Of a DNA stretch of 64,000 nucleotides, positions 31,651 through 43,237 are shown piece after piece. A model generated the notes under the pieces. It worked only from the letters and a program-made list of their open reading frames with translations. It was not told the DNA's origin and ran no database searches. Position 1 is the stretch's first letter; every line of letters starts with the position of its first letter. The DNA lies in the NCBI RefSeq assembly GCF_963576675.1, contig NC_088913.1, positions 81,405,001 through 81,469,000 of the forward strand, given 5' to 3'. Origin of the DNA: Euphorbia lathyris (Eukaryota; Streptophyta; Magnoliopsida; Malpighiales; Euphorbiaceae). A program made the position numbers and the translations under genes.

Positions 31651-33004
31651 AGCTGATACTGGAATCTCGGCCCCATGATGACATCCAACCAAAAGGAGAT
31701 CTACAGATGTTATAGGACTTGCAATGGATGGGAAATAAAATAATCTTACGAAATTCAAACTGCAAGGTAAAAAAGTTAACCTTTTTTACCAGAGTCAATT
31801 TAGGTCCTGAAATATTCACGGACTCGTAGTAATCTTTGTAAGATTTCCAATGCCATACGATAATTATAAATCTGAGGCCTAATGAGAAATTTCTGACATA
31901 CTGAAGTTTCAATCAAACTCGAAAAACTCAGGATTTGGTGCCGAAATTTAAGACCTTCGAAAGTTATGATGCACGTAGCATAGTGTCGGAAACAGTCTTA
32001 AAGGTGTAAGATCAACATTTTTTAGGAATTAATAATTAGCATTATATATCTTCTAGAGAGTTTTCCCTTGATCATAATGGTCTCTACGCAACTGGCAATG
32101 CTCAATTCCAACGTCAAACGAAAAAGGTTATGGCCCAATGAAGTTTGAAAGGATCTCGAGAACTTCCAAAACCCTTATCGATCACAGCGGGTCACATGCC
32201 CAAATAAGTAAGTTTTTGAATTTTCATGTCTCATAAAATTGGAAATTTTTTATAGCTTTCACACTCCATTTGACCATTAAACACCCTAAATGGTGATTGC
32301 AATTAGTGTTTTGTTACCGTTGTGAGATATAAAGAGATCCATTTGTTCAGATCTTTGGGAAGGAAAATTCTAGAGAATTTATAAGTCATGACTTTGTCAT
32401 TTTTGTGTTCCAAAAGTTTTTTAAAGTTCCATTAACACTACTAGGAATTTTCAGGTTGAAAAACTTTGAGTTTTAGGCTAGAGATCACCCATTTTGTGAG
32501 TAAGAGCCTTACGTACCTTCATGGCAACCCCCAAGCGTTTTGTTGGAGAATCCTCATATAGACAAAAGGTAAGTTTCTATGATTAATAATTGGATTCCGA
32601 ACCCGAACATTATACATTTCGTCACTTTTCACTCACTTTCACTTGTTTTCAAATTCTTTCACCAACTTTCATTTATATTTACATTTCATTTTAATCAATT
32701 TTAATCTTTTGATTTCATTTCTAATGTCCTAGGACTATGACATTATGATATATCCAATATATGTTAGAGTCCGGATCAATATTTGGGCGAAAAAGGAACT
32801 AAAAATGATTTGTTTTTTTGGATAAAACAAACATAAATTTGGTGTTTAGAAAAGTAACTAGTGGTGGTTGGTCCCTCCTCTTGGGAACACTAGTTGTGGC
32901 CGGTGATCAGACAAATCCCCTCGTTTTTTTCCACTATGTTTTTTTCATTTTAGATATTTTAATAAACCTTTTGTTGTGTCTAGGAGTTACTAATCTATTT
33001 GTTG
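31651..33004. other. Unassigned region, possibly LTR-derived
   Basis: About 1.35 kb without a convincing coding frame. Sequence texture (AT-moderate, several TTTAGGTCC-like words) resembles a decayed LTR, but no paired copy, PBS or terminal motif is visible. Confidence 0.3.
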
Positions 33005-33260
33005 CAGGGGCGTTTAGTTCGCGCAGGGCAATAGAATGAAATTAAGAAAATAAAACAAAGAGAAATGAATGATTATAAATTGGGCGCTTGGTTCACACAG
33101 AGGTAAAAAAATAGAATCAAGAAATGAAAACAATGAGAAATGAATGGAATGACCCTAAATTATTTTGTCTGTTTGTTTCAGTTCCACAAAATGAATGATA
33201 TACTCATGATTCCCTTGGTGACTGTTTGGTTCAAATGAGGTAATAAACGAGAGTTATGTT
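33005..33260. mobile_element. MITE-like remnant
   Basis: Contains GGGGCGTTTAGTTCGCGCAG at the left and GGCGCTTGGTTCACAC and TGTTTGGTTCAAATGAGG further on, the style of Tourist or hAT MITE ends, with repeated AATGAGAAATGAATG blocks. Ends and target duplication are not definable. Confidence 0.4.
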
Positions 33261-33982
33261 TTTAACAATAATTTCTATATATACATTTGTTTGTATTAAT
33301 AAATTAATCACATGTAAATGTAAGAATGAAATCAATGTATTCAACCATTAAAATTAAAAGGTGATGAAAAAGAGAAACTGAAATAAAATAAATGAAGAAA
33401 AATGCATACACATTTTATTTTTAGAAAAATAATCACTTTAAAATAATTATGATAAAAGAAAAATATTTGTCAAAAATATTTTTCAAGACAAAAAAGTAAA
33501 AACAAATAAGTATAAGGATCAAAAGTGAAATTAGTATATGGATAAAAAATATAAATAAATAAATATAAGGATTAAAACAATCCATACTAATTGATTTTTA
33601 CCAAATATATTTCTATTTAACTTGGCTTTTTATTTTGGAAATTTTATTTTAAAACTAGATAAAAATTAATTGGTGAATGTAATTAATACAAAATGTAATA
33701 CAGTCTTTTTTTAGGAGTAATAAAAAATTTTAGTTATTTTCTTTCTATTTTCTGTCAAAGTCTTCCAGCCTTCTTTTCTTTTGTGGATCTTCTTTGGATT
33801 CCTTCTTTCGTCGGGTTAGGTGTACCGTATTTTTCTTTCTTTTAGTCTGTGTTTATATATTTGATCTGTTTGAATTGTATCTACTCTCTATTATTCTGCT
33901 ATTTATACCTTTTTCGGATTTAGCAGGAGTAGAAACAATTTATTTTATACGTGAATCAATATATCTGCGTGGTTGCAACAAA
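33261..33982. other. AT-rich spacer
   Basis: AT-rich sequence without coding or repeat signals that I can identify; a short open frame near 33794-34036 appears accidental and runs into the copia remnant. Confidence 0.5.
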
Positions 33983-35676
33983 AGAAATGACCAAGGAGCT
34001 ACCAGAATCTACACCATCAGTTTCTTAACCATCTGAAGCTACACATCGTAGCTTAGCTCAAGATCGACCAAGGAGGGTTGGAGTTAGGCCACCTAAGAGG
34101 TATGAGGACATGGTGGGCTAGCACTACAGGTTGCTAAAGAGGTGGACACTCGTGAACCATCAACTTACCAGGAAGCTGTTTCAGGCACCGATTTTGAGAA
34201 ATGGCTTGCTGCTATGGGAGATGAGATGGAGTCCCTTCATAAGAATCAAACATGGGATTTAGTCATACCACCTCCAGGGAGAAAGATTATTACTTGCAAG
34301 TGGATTCTCAAGATAAAGGAAGGGATATCACCTGCAGAGGGAGTCAAGTATAAGGCTGGAGTTGTTGCTAGAGGTTTCAATCAAAGAGAGGGAGTGGATT
34401 ATAATGAGATATTCTCACCAATAGTCAGACACACCTCTATTAGAGTGTTGCTAGCTATAGTTACACATCAGGATTTGGAGCTTGAGCAACTTGATGTAAT
34501 GACAGCCTTTCTGCATGGAGATTTGGAGGAAGAGATCTACATGACCCAACCAGATGGTTTCTAGATTCCTGGAAAGGAGAATTATGTTTGCAAGTTGAAG
34601 AAGTATTTGTATGGACTTAAGCAGTCTCCTAGGCAGTGGTATAAGAGGTTTGACAACTACATGATGCCTCTGGGCTACACCAGGAGCCCATATGATTGTT
34701 ATGTCTATTACAATAAACTAGAAGATGAGTCCCTTATCTATCTGGTGTTATATGTAGATAACATGTTGATAGCTGTAAGGAAGAAGCACGACATTCAGAA
34801 GTTGAAGGGTCTTCTCAACGCAGAGTTCAAGATGAAGGATTTGGGTCAGGGACAAAAGCAAAAGGAAACTTTGTCTGTCAAGAAGGGCTATATTCAGAAG
34901 ATCTTGTCAAGATTTGGCATGTCTAACGCAAAGCCCATAGATACTCCTAGTGCTGCAAGTGCACATCTGTCTATTGCTTTTGCACCTAAGTCTGCTGAAG
35001 AAAAGAGTACATGTCTCAAGTTCCCTATGCTAGTGCAGTAGGAAGCTTGATGTATGCTATGGTCTGCACTAGACCTGATCTTGCACAGTCTGTTAGTGTT
35101 GTTAGCAGGTTTATGGGTGAACCTGGCAAGGAGTATTGGCAAGCTGTGAAGAGGATCTTTCGGTACCTAAAAGGTACATCTGACGTTGGTCTCATTTATG
35201 GAGGTGATACAGAGTGTTTGGTGACAGGTTTTTCAGACTCTGATTATGCTGGAGATGTTGACAGTAGAAGATCTATGACTGGTTATGTTTTCACTTTTAG
35301 CGGTTCAGTTGTCAGTTGGAAAGCTACTTTGCAGCCTACAGTTACTTTGTCTACTACGGAAGCAGAGTATATGGCATTGACTGGAGCTGCTAAGGAGGGG
35401 ATTTGGCTTAAAGGACTGGTTAGTGATCTTGGTCTACATCATGATCAGGCTACAGTGTATTGTGACAGCTTGAGTGCAATCTGTTTAGCCAAGGATCGGG
35501 TTCATCATGAGAGGACCAAGCATATAGATGTGAGGTATCATTTTCTGAGAAGTGAGAAGAGGGTCAATGTGAAGAAGGTAGGCACTGCTGACAATCCGAC
35601 TGACATGTTTACCAAGCCTGTTCCACAGAGCAAGTTTCAACACTGTTTAGACTTGCTAAACGTCAGAGATTATTAG
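33983..35676 (+). pseudogene. Ty1/copia pol 3' half (RT and RNase H)
   Basis: Begins in the integrase-RT linker (RPRRVGVRPPKRYEDMV near 34065-34110). RT blocks: CKWILKIKEG, YNEIFSPIVRHTSIRVLLA, LDVMTAFLHGDLEEEIYM, YGLKQSPRQWYKRF. The catalytic box reads YVDN instead of YVDD (34751-34762). RNase H has [25 protein letters not shown] and [10 protein letters not shown], and ends at 35676. There is a TAG at 34562-34564, a deletion of several residues near 34845-34865, and a frameshift near 35020-35040. The N-terminal two thirds are missing. It is the best preserved copia pol in the window. Confidence 0.92.
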
Positions 35677-35783
35677 TTGCCATGTGGGGGTGACTCTGAG
35701 GCAGAGGGAGAAGTCTGTTCATCTGGCAATGTCATGGGTGCATCTATTATGTTTTTAGGAGGATTCAAGTCAAGGTGGAGATT

Positions 35784-36140
35784 TATCGTAATGCCTTGAA
35801 TCAGTATATCCTATTTCCTATTCGGAGTAGTATTGGGTTTCAGATTCCTAGTTGGATTAGGATCATGTGTTCCTAGTTGGATTGGGATCATGGGTTCCTA
35901 GTGGGATTGGGATCATGGGTTCCTAGTGGGATTAGGATCATGGGTTCCTAGTGGGATTAGGTTAGATTGGGTATTATAAATACCCCATTATGTAAACCTA
36001 ATAATTGTAATCTGATTTTCGCCTCCTAATAATACTATTCTCCTTCTGCCCGTGGACTAGCCAACACAACGTTGGTGAACCACGTAAATCTGTGTTTTTC
36101 GATTTCTTGTTTATTTATCTTTCATTAATTCCGCACAACA
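35784..36140 (+). repeat. Copia LTR, copy 1
   Basis: Follows the purine tract CAAGGTGGAGATT; starts TATCGTAATGCC (TGTCGTAATGCC in copy 2) and ends CCGCACAACA. Four to five tandem copies of a 25-bp unit built on GATCATGGGTTCCTAGT lie at 35850-35965, just before TATAAATA at 35975-35982. Confidence 0.85.
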
Positions 36141-36288
36141 CTTACAGCTTTTTGGAAGGGGCTGTGGATATATTAAATATATAAATGTGTCAAATATTGT
36201 GCAAATTTTAGGCTCTAAGGATAAAAAAGAAAAAAAAGGTTAACATCTTTTTCGATTTTTATTAATTGAGAATTATTATTTTTCGATT

Positions 36289-36620
36289 TGTCGTAATGCC
36301 TTGAATCAGTATATCCTATTTCCTATTCGGAGTAGTATTGGGTTTCGGATTCCTAGTTGGATTTGGATCATGGGTTCCTAGTGGGATTGGGATCATGGGT
36401 TCCTAGTGGGATTAGGATCATGGGTTCCTAGTGGGATTAGGTTAGATTGGGTATTATAAATACCCCATTATGTAAACCTAATAATTGTAATCTGATTTTC
36501 GCCTCCTAATAATACTATTCTCCTTCTGCCCGTGGACTAGCCAACACAACGTTGGTGAACCACGTAAATTTGCGTTTTTCGATTGCTTGTTTATTTATCT
36601 TTCATTAATTCCGCACAACA
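36289..36620 (+). repeat. Copia LTR, copy 2 (tandem duplicate)
   Basis: Nearly identical to 35784-36140 but one 25-bp unit shorter. Both copies are followed by the same roughly 148-bp flank (36141-36288, again from 36621), so this is a 505-bp tandem duplication of LTR plus flanking DNA, not a normal LTR pair. Confidence 0.88.
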
Positions 36621-36844
36621 CTTACAGTTTTTTGGAAGGGGCTGTGGATATATTAAATATATAATGAATGTGTCAAATATTGTGCAAATTGTAGGCTCTA
36701 AGGATAAAAAAGAAAAAAAAAGGTTAACATCTTTTTCGATTTTTATTAATTGAGAATTATTATTATTATTTTTTAAAACAAGGAAGGCATAAGGTCCATA
36801 AAAAAATAGAAAGAAACAAAAAATAGCGACTAGGAATGGACACG

Positions 36845-37322
36845 TCAGCTTAGAACGGATCCTCTACTATTTTCTGAAAGAATAACCTGGAGGTCCGCAA
36901 GAAGCACATCAAACTCATGGTGGCCCAAACGATGTTCACCTGCGAAGTTCGTCAACTAGTCAACCGTGTGATTCCCTTCCCTATATGTGTACACGAAAAC
37001 TGTAAACCAATCTTTATCTTTGAGTTCCCTATAATAAATGATCGTCTAAAAGTAGGGGTGACGAATTTCCACAACACTCTCTAAGAATTGAAGCACAGCC
37101 CAGGAATCCATCTCCACCACGATCTGTCTAAAGCTCTTCTCCCATGCCAAACGGAGACCAAACTATAGGCCTTAGAGTTCCGCAAGAGCAGCAGTGCAAT
37201 AGCCAATGTTAGCACAAAACCCCCTCGCCAAACTCTATGGTGATCTCAGATTAACCTGTTCGTAGAGGCAATCATGGGTTTCCCTTACAAGCGTCATCCG
37301 TATTAATTTTCACCCACCCGTC
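36845..37322 (-). pseudogene. LINE ORF2 RNase H C-terminus (3' piece)
   Basis: The minus strand reads GWVKINTDDACKGN, EELRQIVVEMDSWAVLQFLE, then LTNFAGEHRLGHHEFDVLLA and ends at a TGA near 36845, followed by a tail with AAT repeats near 36763-36775. This is the RNase H end of a plant LINE; its 5' continuation is at 39184 beyond the solo LTR. Several stops. Confidence 0.8.
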
Positions 37323-39178
37323 TGAAGGAAAATAGACAAGTTTAGGTGCAGTGGAATAATAAAATTTTATCTATTTTATCTATTTCCCTTTTCCAAGATC
37401 TGTTAATTGTTATTTCATATAAAGAGGGATAGAAAGTACTACCTTCGGTGAAGAACTATCTACGATTGCAAACGAAGTGCCCACAACTCTTAATCTGTGT
37501 ATCACGAACAACAAAAGAAACAACACAGAAAAAGATAACTAATCAGTAATCAACCTTAATAATAGCAATCGCAATGATTGCCTCTAACAGAAATCGATAC
37601 GAGATCAAAGAGAGAGTAAGAAAGATTATAATTAGCCGAGACGGTTGCGGAACGATTCCTCTAGCCCTTATGTTTTGTGTTGGCCGAATTATGGGGTTAT
37701 GGAGTCTATTTATAGACTTCTCAAAACCCTAATCCCAGTTATGTTAGGTAATTAAATAATTGGAATCTTATTCGGAATAGGATTCCTAATTAGATAATTA
37801 AATAAACACTTTACTATTATCTAAATAATAACTAATTATATCTAGATAATTATTATTAATCAAATGAATAATTAATTAATATTAGAGATAATTAATTAGA
37901 GTTTCAATTTCTACCAAAAAAAAAAAAAAAAAAAATTAGAGTTTCAATCACATAAAAACTTCTAATTAATATTATCAGATAATCCTTTAATTTAATTCAT
38001 AACCATAATCAAATTATAATTATTAATCAAATTAATGTATCCCTAATTAATCTACAAATTTCGGCTCATATATATAGTGTCTCACTAATTACATTTTCAT
38101 CCTCCGATTCTAAGTCCCATATGCGACCCATTAGGTTCTTTATTGCCACTAGCCGTATATATCCTTTGAAATTATTCATCACGATTAATTCCAACATATA
38201 TATAACGGAATACCATCGCGAGCTGTTACTAGCAGAACCTATGATATTCCCCCAGAGCAATTAAGAAGTCAGGTTGATAACTGACGTTAACCTTTCTATA
38301 TTAGGTACAGTATAATACGATCCTTCATCAACTATATCCTGTCGGTCAATTCCTTATAACCATGGAACATGTCAAGGTTACATATAACGAAGAGTACGGT
38401 TTTACTTGTACAGGTTGAATTCACTCTAAAAAGATAAGTTAAGTGAAATGTTCATTTCTACTCTTAACTATATCACCTTGCAAGGATTTCAGTCAATTCA
38501 CCACAAGCGGCCATTTGGATATATCTTCCACTTATCGGGAGTGACGAATGCTGAATCTGACATTAACTATTATGCAATTACTTCGTGTGATACCCAACCC
38601 TGCTCTCACACACCCCAGGCTCTCACTTGTTGGATCGTGCTCGCATAGAATCAAAGTATCAGACTCCATAATCCAGAATCACTAATTAACGAATGTTTGA
38701 GTCTGAGGATTTATACCTACTAATACCAATGAGATGAACAGTTGACACATTAGATAAATCAATCCATTCTGTTATCTCAAGTCGGGTCCCAATCCTAATG
38801 AACTCCTTCACCGGATCCATGTAACTGTCTAGATATCTGAATATCTAAAGCTTGTGAGATCAGCTTTCTGTCTCGACAGAAAACACTGTTACATGCAAGT
38901 CTCAACAGTAATATGCCAACCCCTATAACATATTACTTGACTTGGGTTTACTTTAAGTCTATTGGTCTATTATAAAGTACAGTCTCACTTCATGCTTGTA
39001 TGAACACTTTATAACTACTTAAATAAACTTAGGGTTACTTTCTTTATGAAAGATTTGTGCCTTTATATATAGTTACATTTTAATGCTATATATCTGATTA
39101 AACAAATGATTAAATAAACAATTTATTCATTAATATTTATATCTTAAAACAATTGTCTATAGGACATAAACCCCAACA
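37323..39178 (-). mobile_element. Solo LTR, 1856 bp
   Basis: TG...CA borders (TGAAGGAAAATAGAC at the left, CCCCAACA at the right) and a 5-bp target duplication CCGTC (37318-37322, 39179-39183). It splits a LINE RNase H gene whose halves join perfectly when it is removed. On the minus strand the LTR starts TGTTGGGGTTTATGTCC and has a TATA box CTATAAATAG near 37710, so minus orientation is likely. A truncated relative lies at 57315-58967. No internal element sequence, so it is a product of LTR-LTR recombination. Confidence 0.92.
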
Positions 39179-39183
39179 CCGTC

Positions 39184-39456
39184 CTCCGGAGGCTTCCATC
39201 TGATCCAAATGTACCGACTCACTGGCATATGGTTAGCAAACAGTTGGTTTTGAGCTTTAGTAAACTCCACACAAAGACGAAAAACCTGGTCAGTGCCAAT
39301 ATTTGGCCATTCCTCCACTTCCACAACCACTAGGCCGAAAAAGCAAAGAGAGTAGGCCATTGAACATTTCGCACCATACCCGTGAACCATAGGTTCCGCA
39401 ATAGCTAGTGTTAGCTCTCCTGTAAAAACTAACGGTCGACCGAACCTCGGGATAAG
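39184..39456 (-). pseudogene. LINE ORF2 RNase H (5' piece)
   Basis: Reads FRLCVEFTKAQNQLF, then YIWIRWKPPEDG, which continues in the piece at 37322 (WVKINTD) to give the WKPPEDGWVKINTD block that opens plant LINE RNase H domains. Truncated at 39456 by the Athila insertion (target duplication ATAAG at 39452-39456). Confidence 0.75.
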
Positions 39457-41248
39457 TGATAGGGACGTTTCGTCCCTATCTTTTAGCGTGATTTACGGAT
39501 TAATTTTAAGAGAAATAAATAAGTTTAATTGCAAAAATAGAGTGTTTTAATAAAATAACGAAATAAAAATAAATTTCGTACTTTCCGTTAATTTTCCTTA
39601 TTTTTGATTAATTTAGAAAATAAAACGTCAAGCTAACTCGACTCTCGAGAATTGTATTTCAGGTACGAGCAAAGAGTGAAAATCCACCGACATAGACGGG
39701 GCGTATCACCCTTCACGCGGGGCGTGGAACACTTGGTCAGAAATAATTGTTCAATCCACAGGCACCACGTGGGATCTAGTCACCAATACGCGGGGCGTAT
39801 CAACTACCACGCGAGGTGTGGGACATATGTCAGAAATGATTAGCCTAATCCTGAAAGTCAAACTGCATGGTCTCCCAGAGTCAACTCTCCTACGCGGGGC
39901 GTGTAAGGAAGTTCTTCGACCTAAAAGACTAAGAGACATATTTACGCGAGGCGTGCTTCAGCTACGCGGTGCGTAAAAGACCCAATTCAAGCAATAAAAT
40001 CTCAGAAACTCAACCACGTGAGGCGCACCCCAGTCTACGCGAGGCGTGGTTGAGACACCAAGATCTGGACTTGGCCCACATGCAGGAGATTTCTAACGGA
40101 ATGGGCAAATATGCGGGGCGTACTCCACCATACGCGAGGCGTATCATGGGAAATCTGCAGGAAATCATGCTCCTCCATGCTTGTATTTTGTGAAATTACA
40201 ACTCTACCCCTAGCTTGATGTGTATAAATAGGAGTGACTAGCACTCATTTAGACATCTCTTAGACTTTGTATACACCTTTTGATATACAATTCTTAATTT
40301 AGTTCTTGTTAGGTAGTTTGAGATTTTAGTTTACATAGCAATTCTCTTCCACCTTGAGAGCTTGTTCGTTGATTCCGGCATTCCGTCAAAGTTTCGTTCC
40401 ATCTCCGTTCACCAAGCTCAAAAGCTCCACCTCCAAGTCCTAAGAGACGGCCTTGAGTCCGGTTAGCTAGTTACGAGGGTGGATTCTTCCCTTTTCACTT
40501 GCTAAGCTTGTACTCTTCCTATGTACTAGGCTTGGTTGTATTTCATATTTACATTCTCCATATCTATAATTTATGATTTATAATCTCTTTCTCTATATTT
40601 GTGTTGATGTTTGCTACTTGTTTTGATACTCATAATTGATTATTGTGTAGGAGAACGCGACTTCCGACGCCATTCGGGCTATCTTTAGGGATTCATATAG
40701 GTGTTGCCTTACCGGAAGTGACGCTCCGGAAACCGTAGGAATTGATAAATCACGGAACTTACGGGCCCTAATTTCTGGTCCCAAGCATTAGACACGCCTT
40801 GACTAGGAACCACGTAGTCCAAGTACTTCACGGGTCGGTCACACTACACGTAGTCGTCATTGCAAGAGTAAATCATTAACCGTTTATATATTAAGAGTCA
40901 TTGTTTGTCATATTTATAACTTATTGCATTCCATATCATTTCGTAGAGTTTTGTTATATAAATTTGTCTCACCCGTAGTTAGGAGTAGTTTGTAGTTGTT
41001 CCCCGAATCAACTCAAAGTATTCACCGCTTAGATAACATATAAAACCGAGTCGTTTAATACTTATAGTTATAAATCCCGTGGATTCGATACCCGATCTTA
41101 ACCGGATTATTACTTGATACGACGGGGTACACTTGCCCCTAAGTAGTGGCGTCTAGTAGAGATAGAGCATTTAGGAAGATCACATCCATAGTCGTAACGC
41201 ACTCATCATAATATACATTTCGAGCTCTACCCATACGACACCCTATCA
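39457..41248 (+). repeat. Athila 5' LTR
   Basis: 1792 bp with inverted ends TGATAGGG...CCCTATCA. TATAAATA at 40223-40230. Eleven or so short palindromes of the form ACGC-nnn-GCGT lie upstream of the TATA box at 39695-40143. Confidence 0.93.
39695..40143. repeat. ACGC-nnn-GCGT palindrome cluster in Athila LTR
   Basis: Near-identical 13-mers such as TACGCGGGGCGTA (39785), CACGCGGGGCGTG (39713) and TACGCGAGGCGTA (40131) recur about eleven times. Outer base pairs vary together (T-A versus C-G), and the three-base centre varies freely. Confidence 0.88.
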
Positions 41249-41254
41249 AGTTTT

Positions 41255-41272
41255 TGGCGCCGTTGCCGGGGA
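41255..41272 (+). promoter_or_regulatory. Primer-binding site (tRNA-Asp type)
   Basis: TGGCGCCGTTGCCGGGGA, complementary to the 3' end of plant tRNA-Asp(GUC), six bases after the LTR end. This is the primer used by Athila and related elements. Confidence 0.9.
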
Positions 41273-41425
41273 TTTATAATTTCTTGCAATATTAGACAAA
41301 AATGTTTTATTGTTAGTCTAAGCATTATTTTTGTATAAATTGTTTGTATAAATTGTTTATATATACTTCTTATATATACCTTTTACTAACAACATTTTTT
41401 TATAATTATTCCATTTATTTATTTT

Positions 41426-43237
41426 ATGCACACCCGATCCCGGAGTGATACTCTCGTTCCTATTGATCTTGAAATTGAACGTACTCTTTGTAGGATTTGG
41501 AGAGAGAAAATGACAAACCTTAACAATGAAGCTAACCAACCCGAGGTCAACCAAAGGCCGCCGGTGCAACCCGTGAATAACAACCACAATGGTGGAGGCA
41601 ATGACATGTGCTCGATGATGGAGATTCTTGCTCCGCACCATCCTCAAAACCGTAATGGAATCATTGCCCCCACCATTCCGGCCGACACATATGAAATAAA
41701 GACTAGCATGATCCAACTAATCCAACAACTTGGTCAATTCGGAGGGGAACCCCATGAAAACCCTAACGAACACCTTGATAAATTTCTTATGTGTGCCGAA
41801 ACTTCTCGGCAAAACGGTGTTCTGGTTGAGGCCATCCAACTAAAATTATTTCCTTTCTCTTTGACAGGACAAGCGTTGGAGTGGTTGCACTCATTGGAGG
41901 CGGGATCGATCACGTCATGGGAGCAGCTCGAGAAAGAGTTCCTTTCTTACTACTTCCAGCCTTCCAAAACGGTTAAGTTGAGGAACTATATCACGTCCTT
42001 TAGGCAACTTGAATAGGAGGCCCTCCATTCAGCTTGGGCTAGGTTCCGGAAGTTGCTCCGAAACTGCCCCCACCATGACATCCCTAAGCATGATTTGGTA
42101 AGTACCTTCTACCATGGTTTAACTCCCACTAATCGTGCAACTGTTGATTCCACCATAGGTGGGGATTTGTTTCGAAAATCGGCAAGTGAGGCTTACGAGC
42201 TCATCCACGAATTAGCTAGGAAAAGTGTCCAATGGCAAGAAGATCGGCTTGCCGGACCCTCGCGATATCAAACTTTTACCGTAGAAGGCGAGGCTCCCAA
42301 GATCTCTATGATCGAGATGAATAAAAAGCTAGACGCCTTAGTGGCGCAATCGAGCCTCCAGAATACAGCACAGGTCCTGATGTGCTCACATTGCGGTGGT
42401 GACCACCACGATAAGGATTGTCAAGCCAGAAGCCCTTTTGCCGGTGATGCCAAGAGCGTAAGTTATGTAGGGAGACAACCAAGGTATAATTCTAATTACA
42501 ACTCTTTCCATAACTCGAGTGCTTATCACCACCGTAATAATAATAATAACAACGGATGGAGGCCTCAACACCCACACCCGAATTTGTCTTATGACAACAG
42601 TCAAAAGGTGTCGAAGCCCCCATCCAGATTCCATAACGAGTTCGGGGAGCAAGGTTTGGGCCAATTCCCCAATGCCCAAGGAGGACAAAGTTCTCAACCT
42701 CCTAGCAATGCACAAGACTCTACGGTAATTAATCTCCTAAGAGAAATATCTTCCCTTCTTGCTGACAATGAGGCTTTTTGCAGGGATTTGGGACATCAAT
42801 TAGCCCAATTAAGTCGCCAACGACAAGAGAGACAACATGAGTTTCTCCCGATTAACACCGAACAAAACCCGAGACCAAAGAACCGGGAGACCGCAGAAGC
42901 AATAACTCTCCGTAGTGGTAAAGGTTTGGAACCACCGGTTCCAAAGGCGACTCCAATCGCTCCAAAGGTAAGTGACAAACCGGAAGTGGTAAGCAACCCC
43001 GGTTCGGATCCGAAACCCACAACTTCCTCGGATAAGAATAAAAATGTGTGTGATCCAATTGGGGCTTACGTACCGAAGCTACCTTTTCCACAACGACTTA
43101 AAAAGGAAAAATTGGACCATCAATATGGCAAGTTTTTGGAAATCTTTAAGAAACTTCACATTAACATCCCACTTGCGGAGGCATTGGAACAAATGCCCAC
43201 CTATGCAAAGTTTTTTAAGGAAATCCTCCGAGATTGA
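41426..43237 (+). pseudogene. Athila gag
   Basis: One frame interrupted only by TAG at 42014-42016 (between RQLE and EALHSAW; probably from CAG). The Retrotrans_gag core contains LFPFSLTGQALEWLHSLEAG and LLRNCPHHDIPKHDL. A near-canonical zinc knuckle CSHCGGDHHDKDC lies near 42380-42420. The C-terminal part is low in complexity (Asn, Gln, Pro) and ends at KFFKEILRD, where homologous proteins would continue into protease. Confidence 0.88.

Noticed and set aside
37323..39178. Host gene between the two LINE halves
   Set aside because: TG/CA borders, exact CCGTC duplication and the seamless LINE join show a solo LTR; short frames inside are accidental.
42386..42715. Minus-strand frame of 109 codons
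   Set aside because: Shadow of Athila gag low-complexity region.
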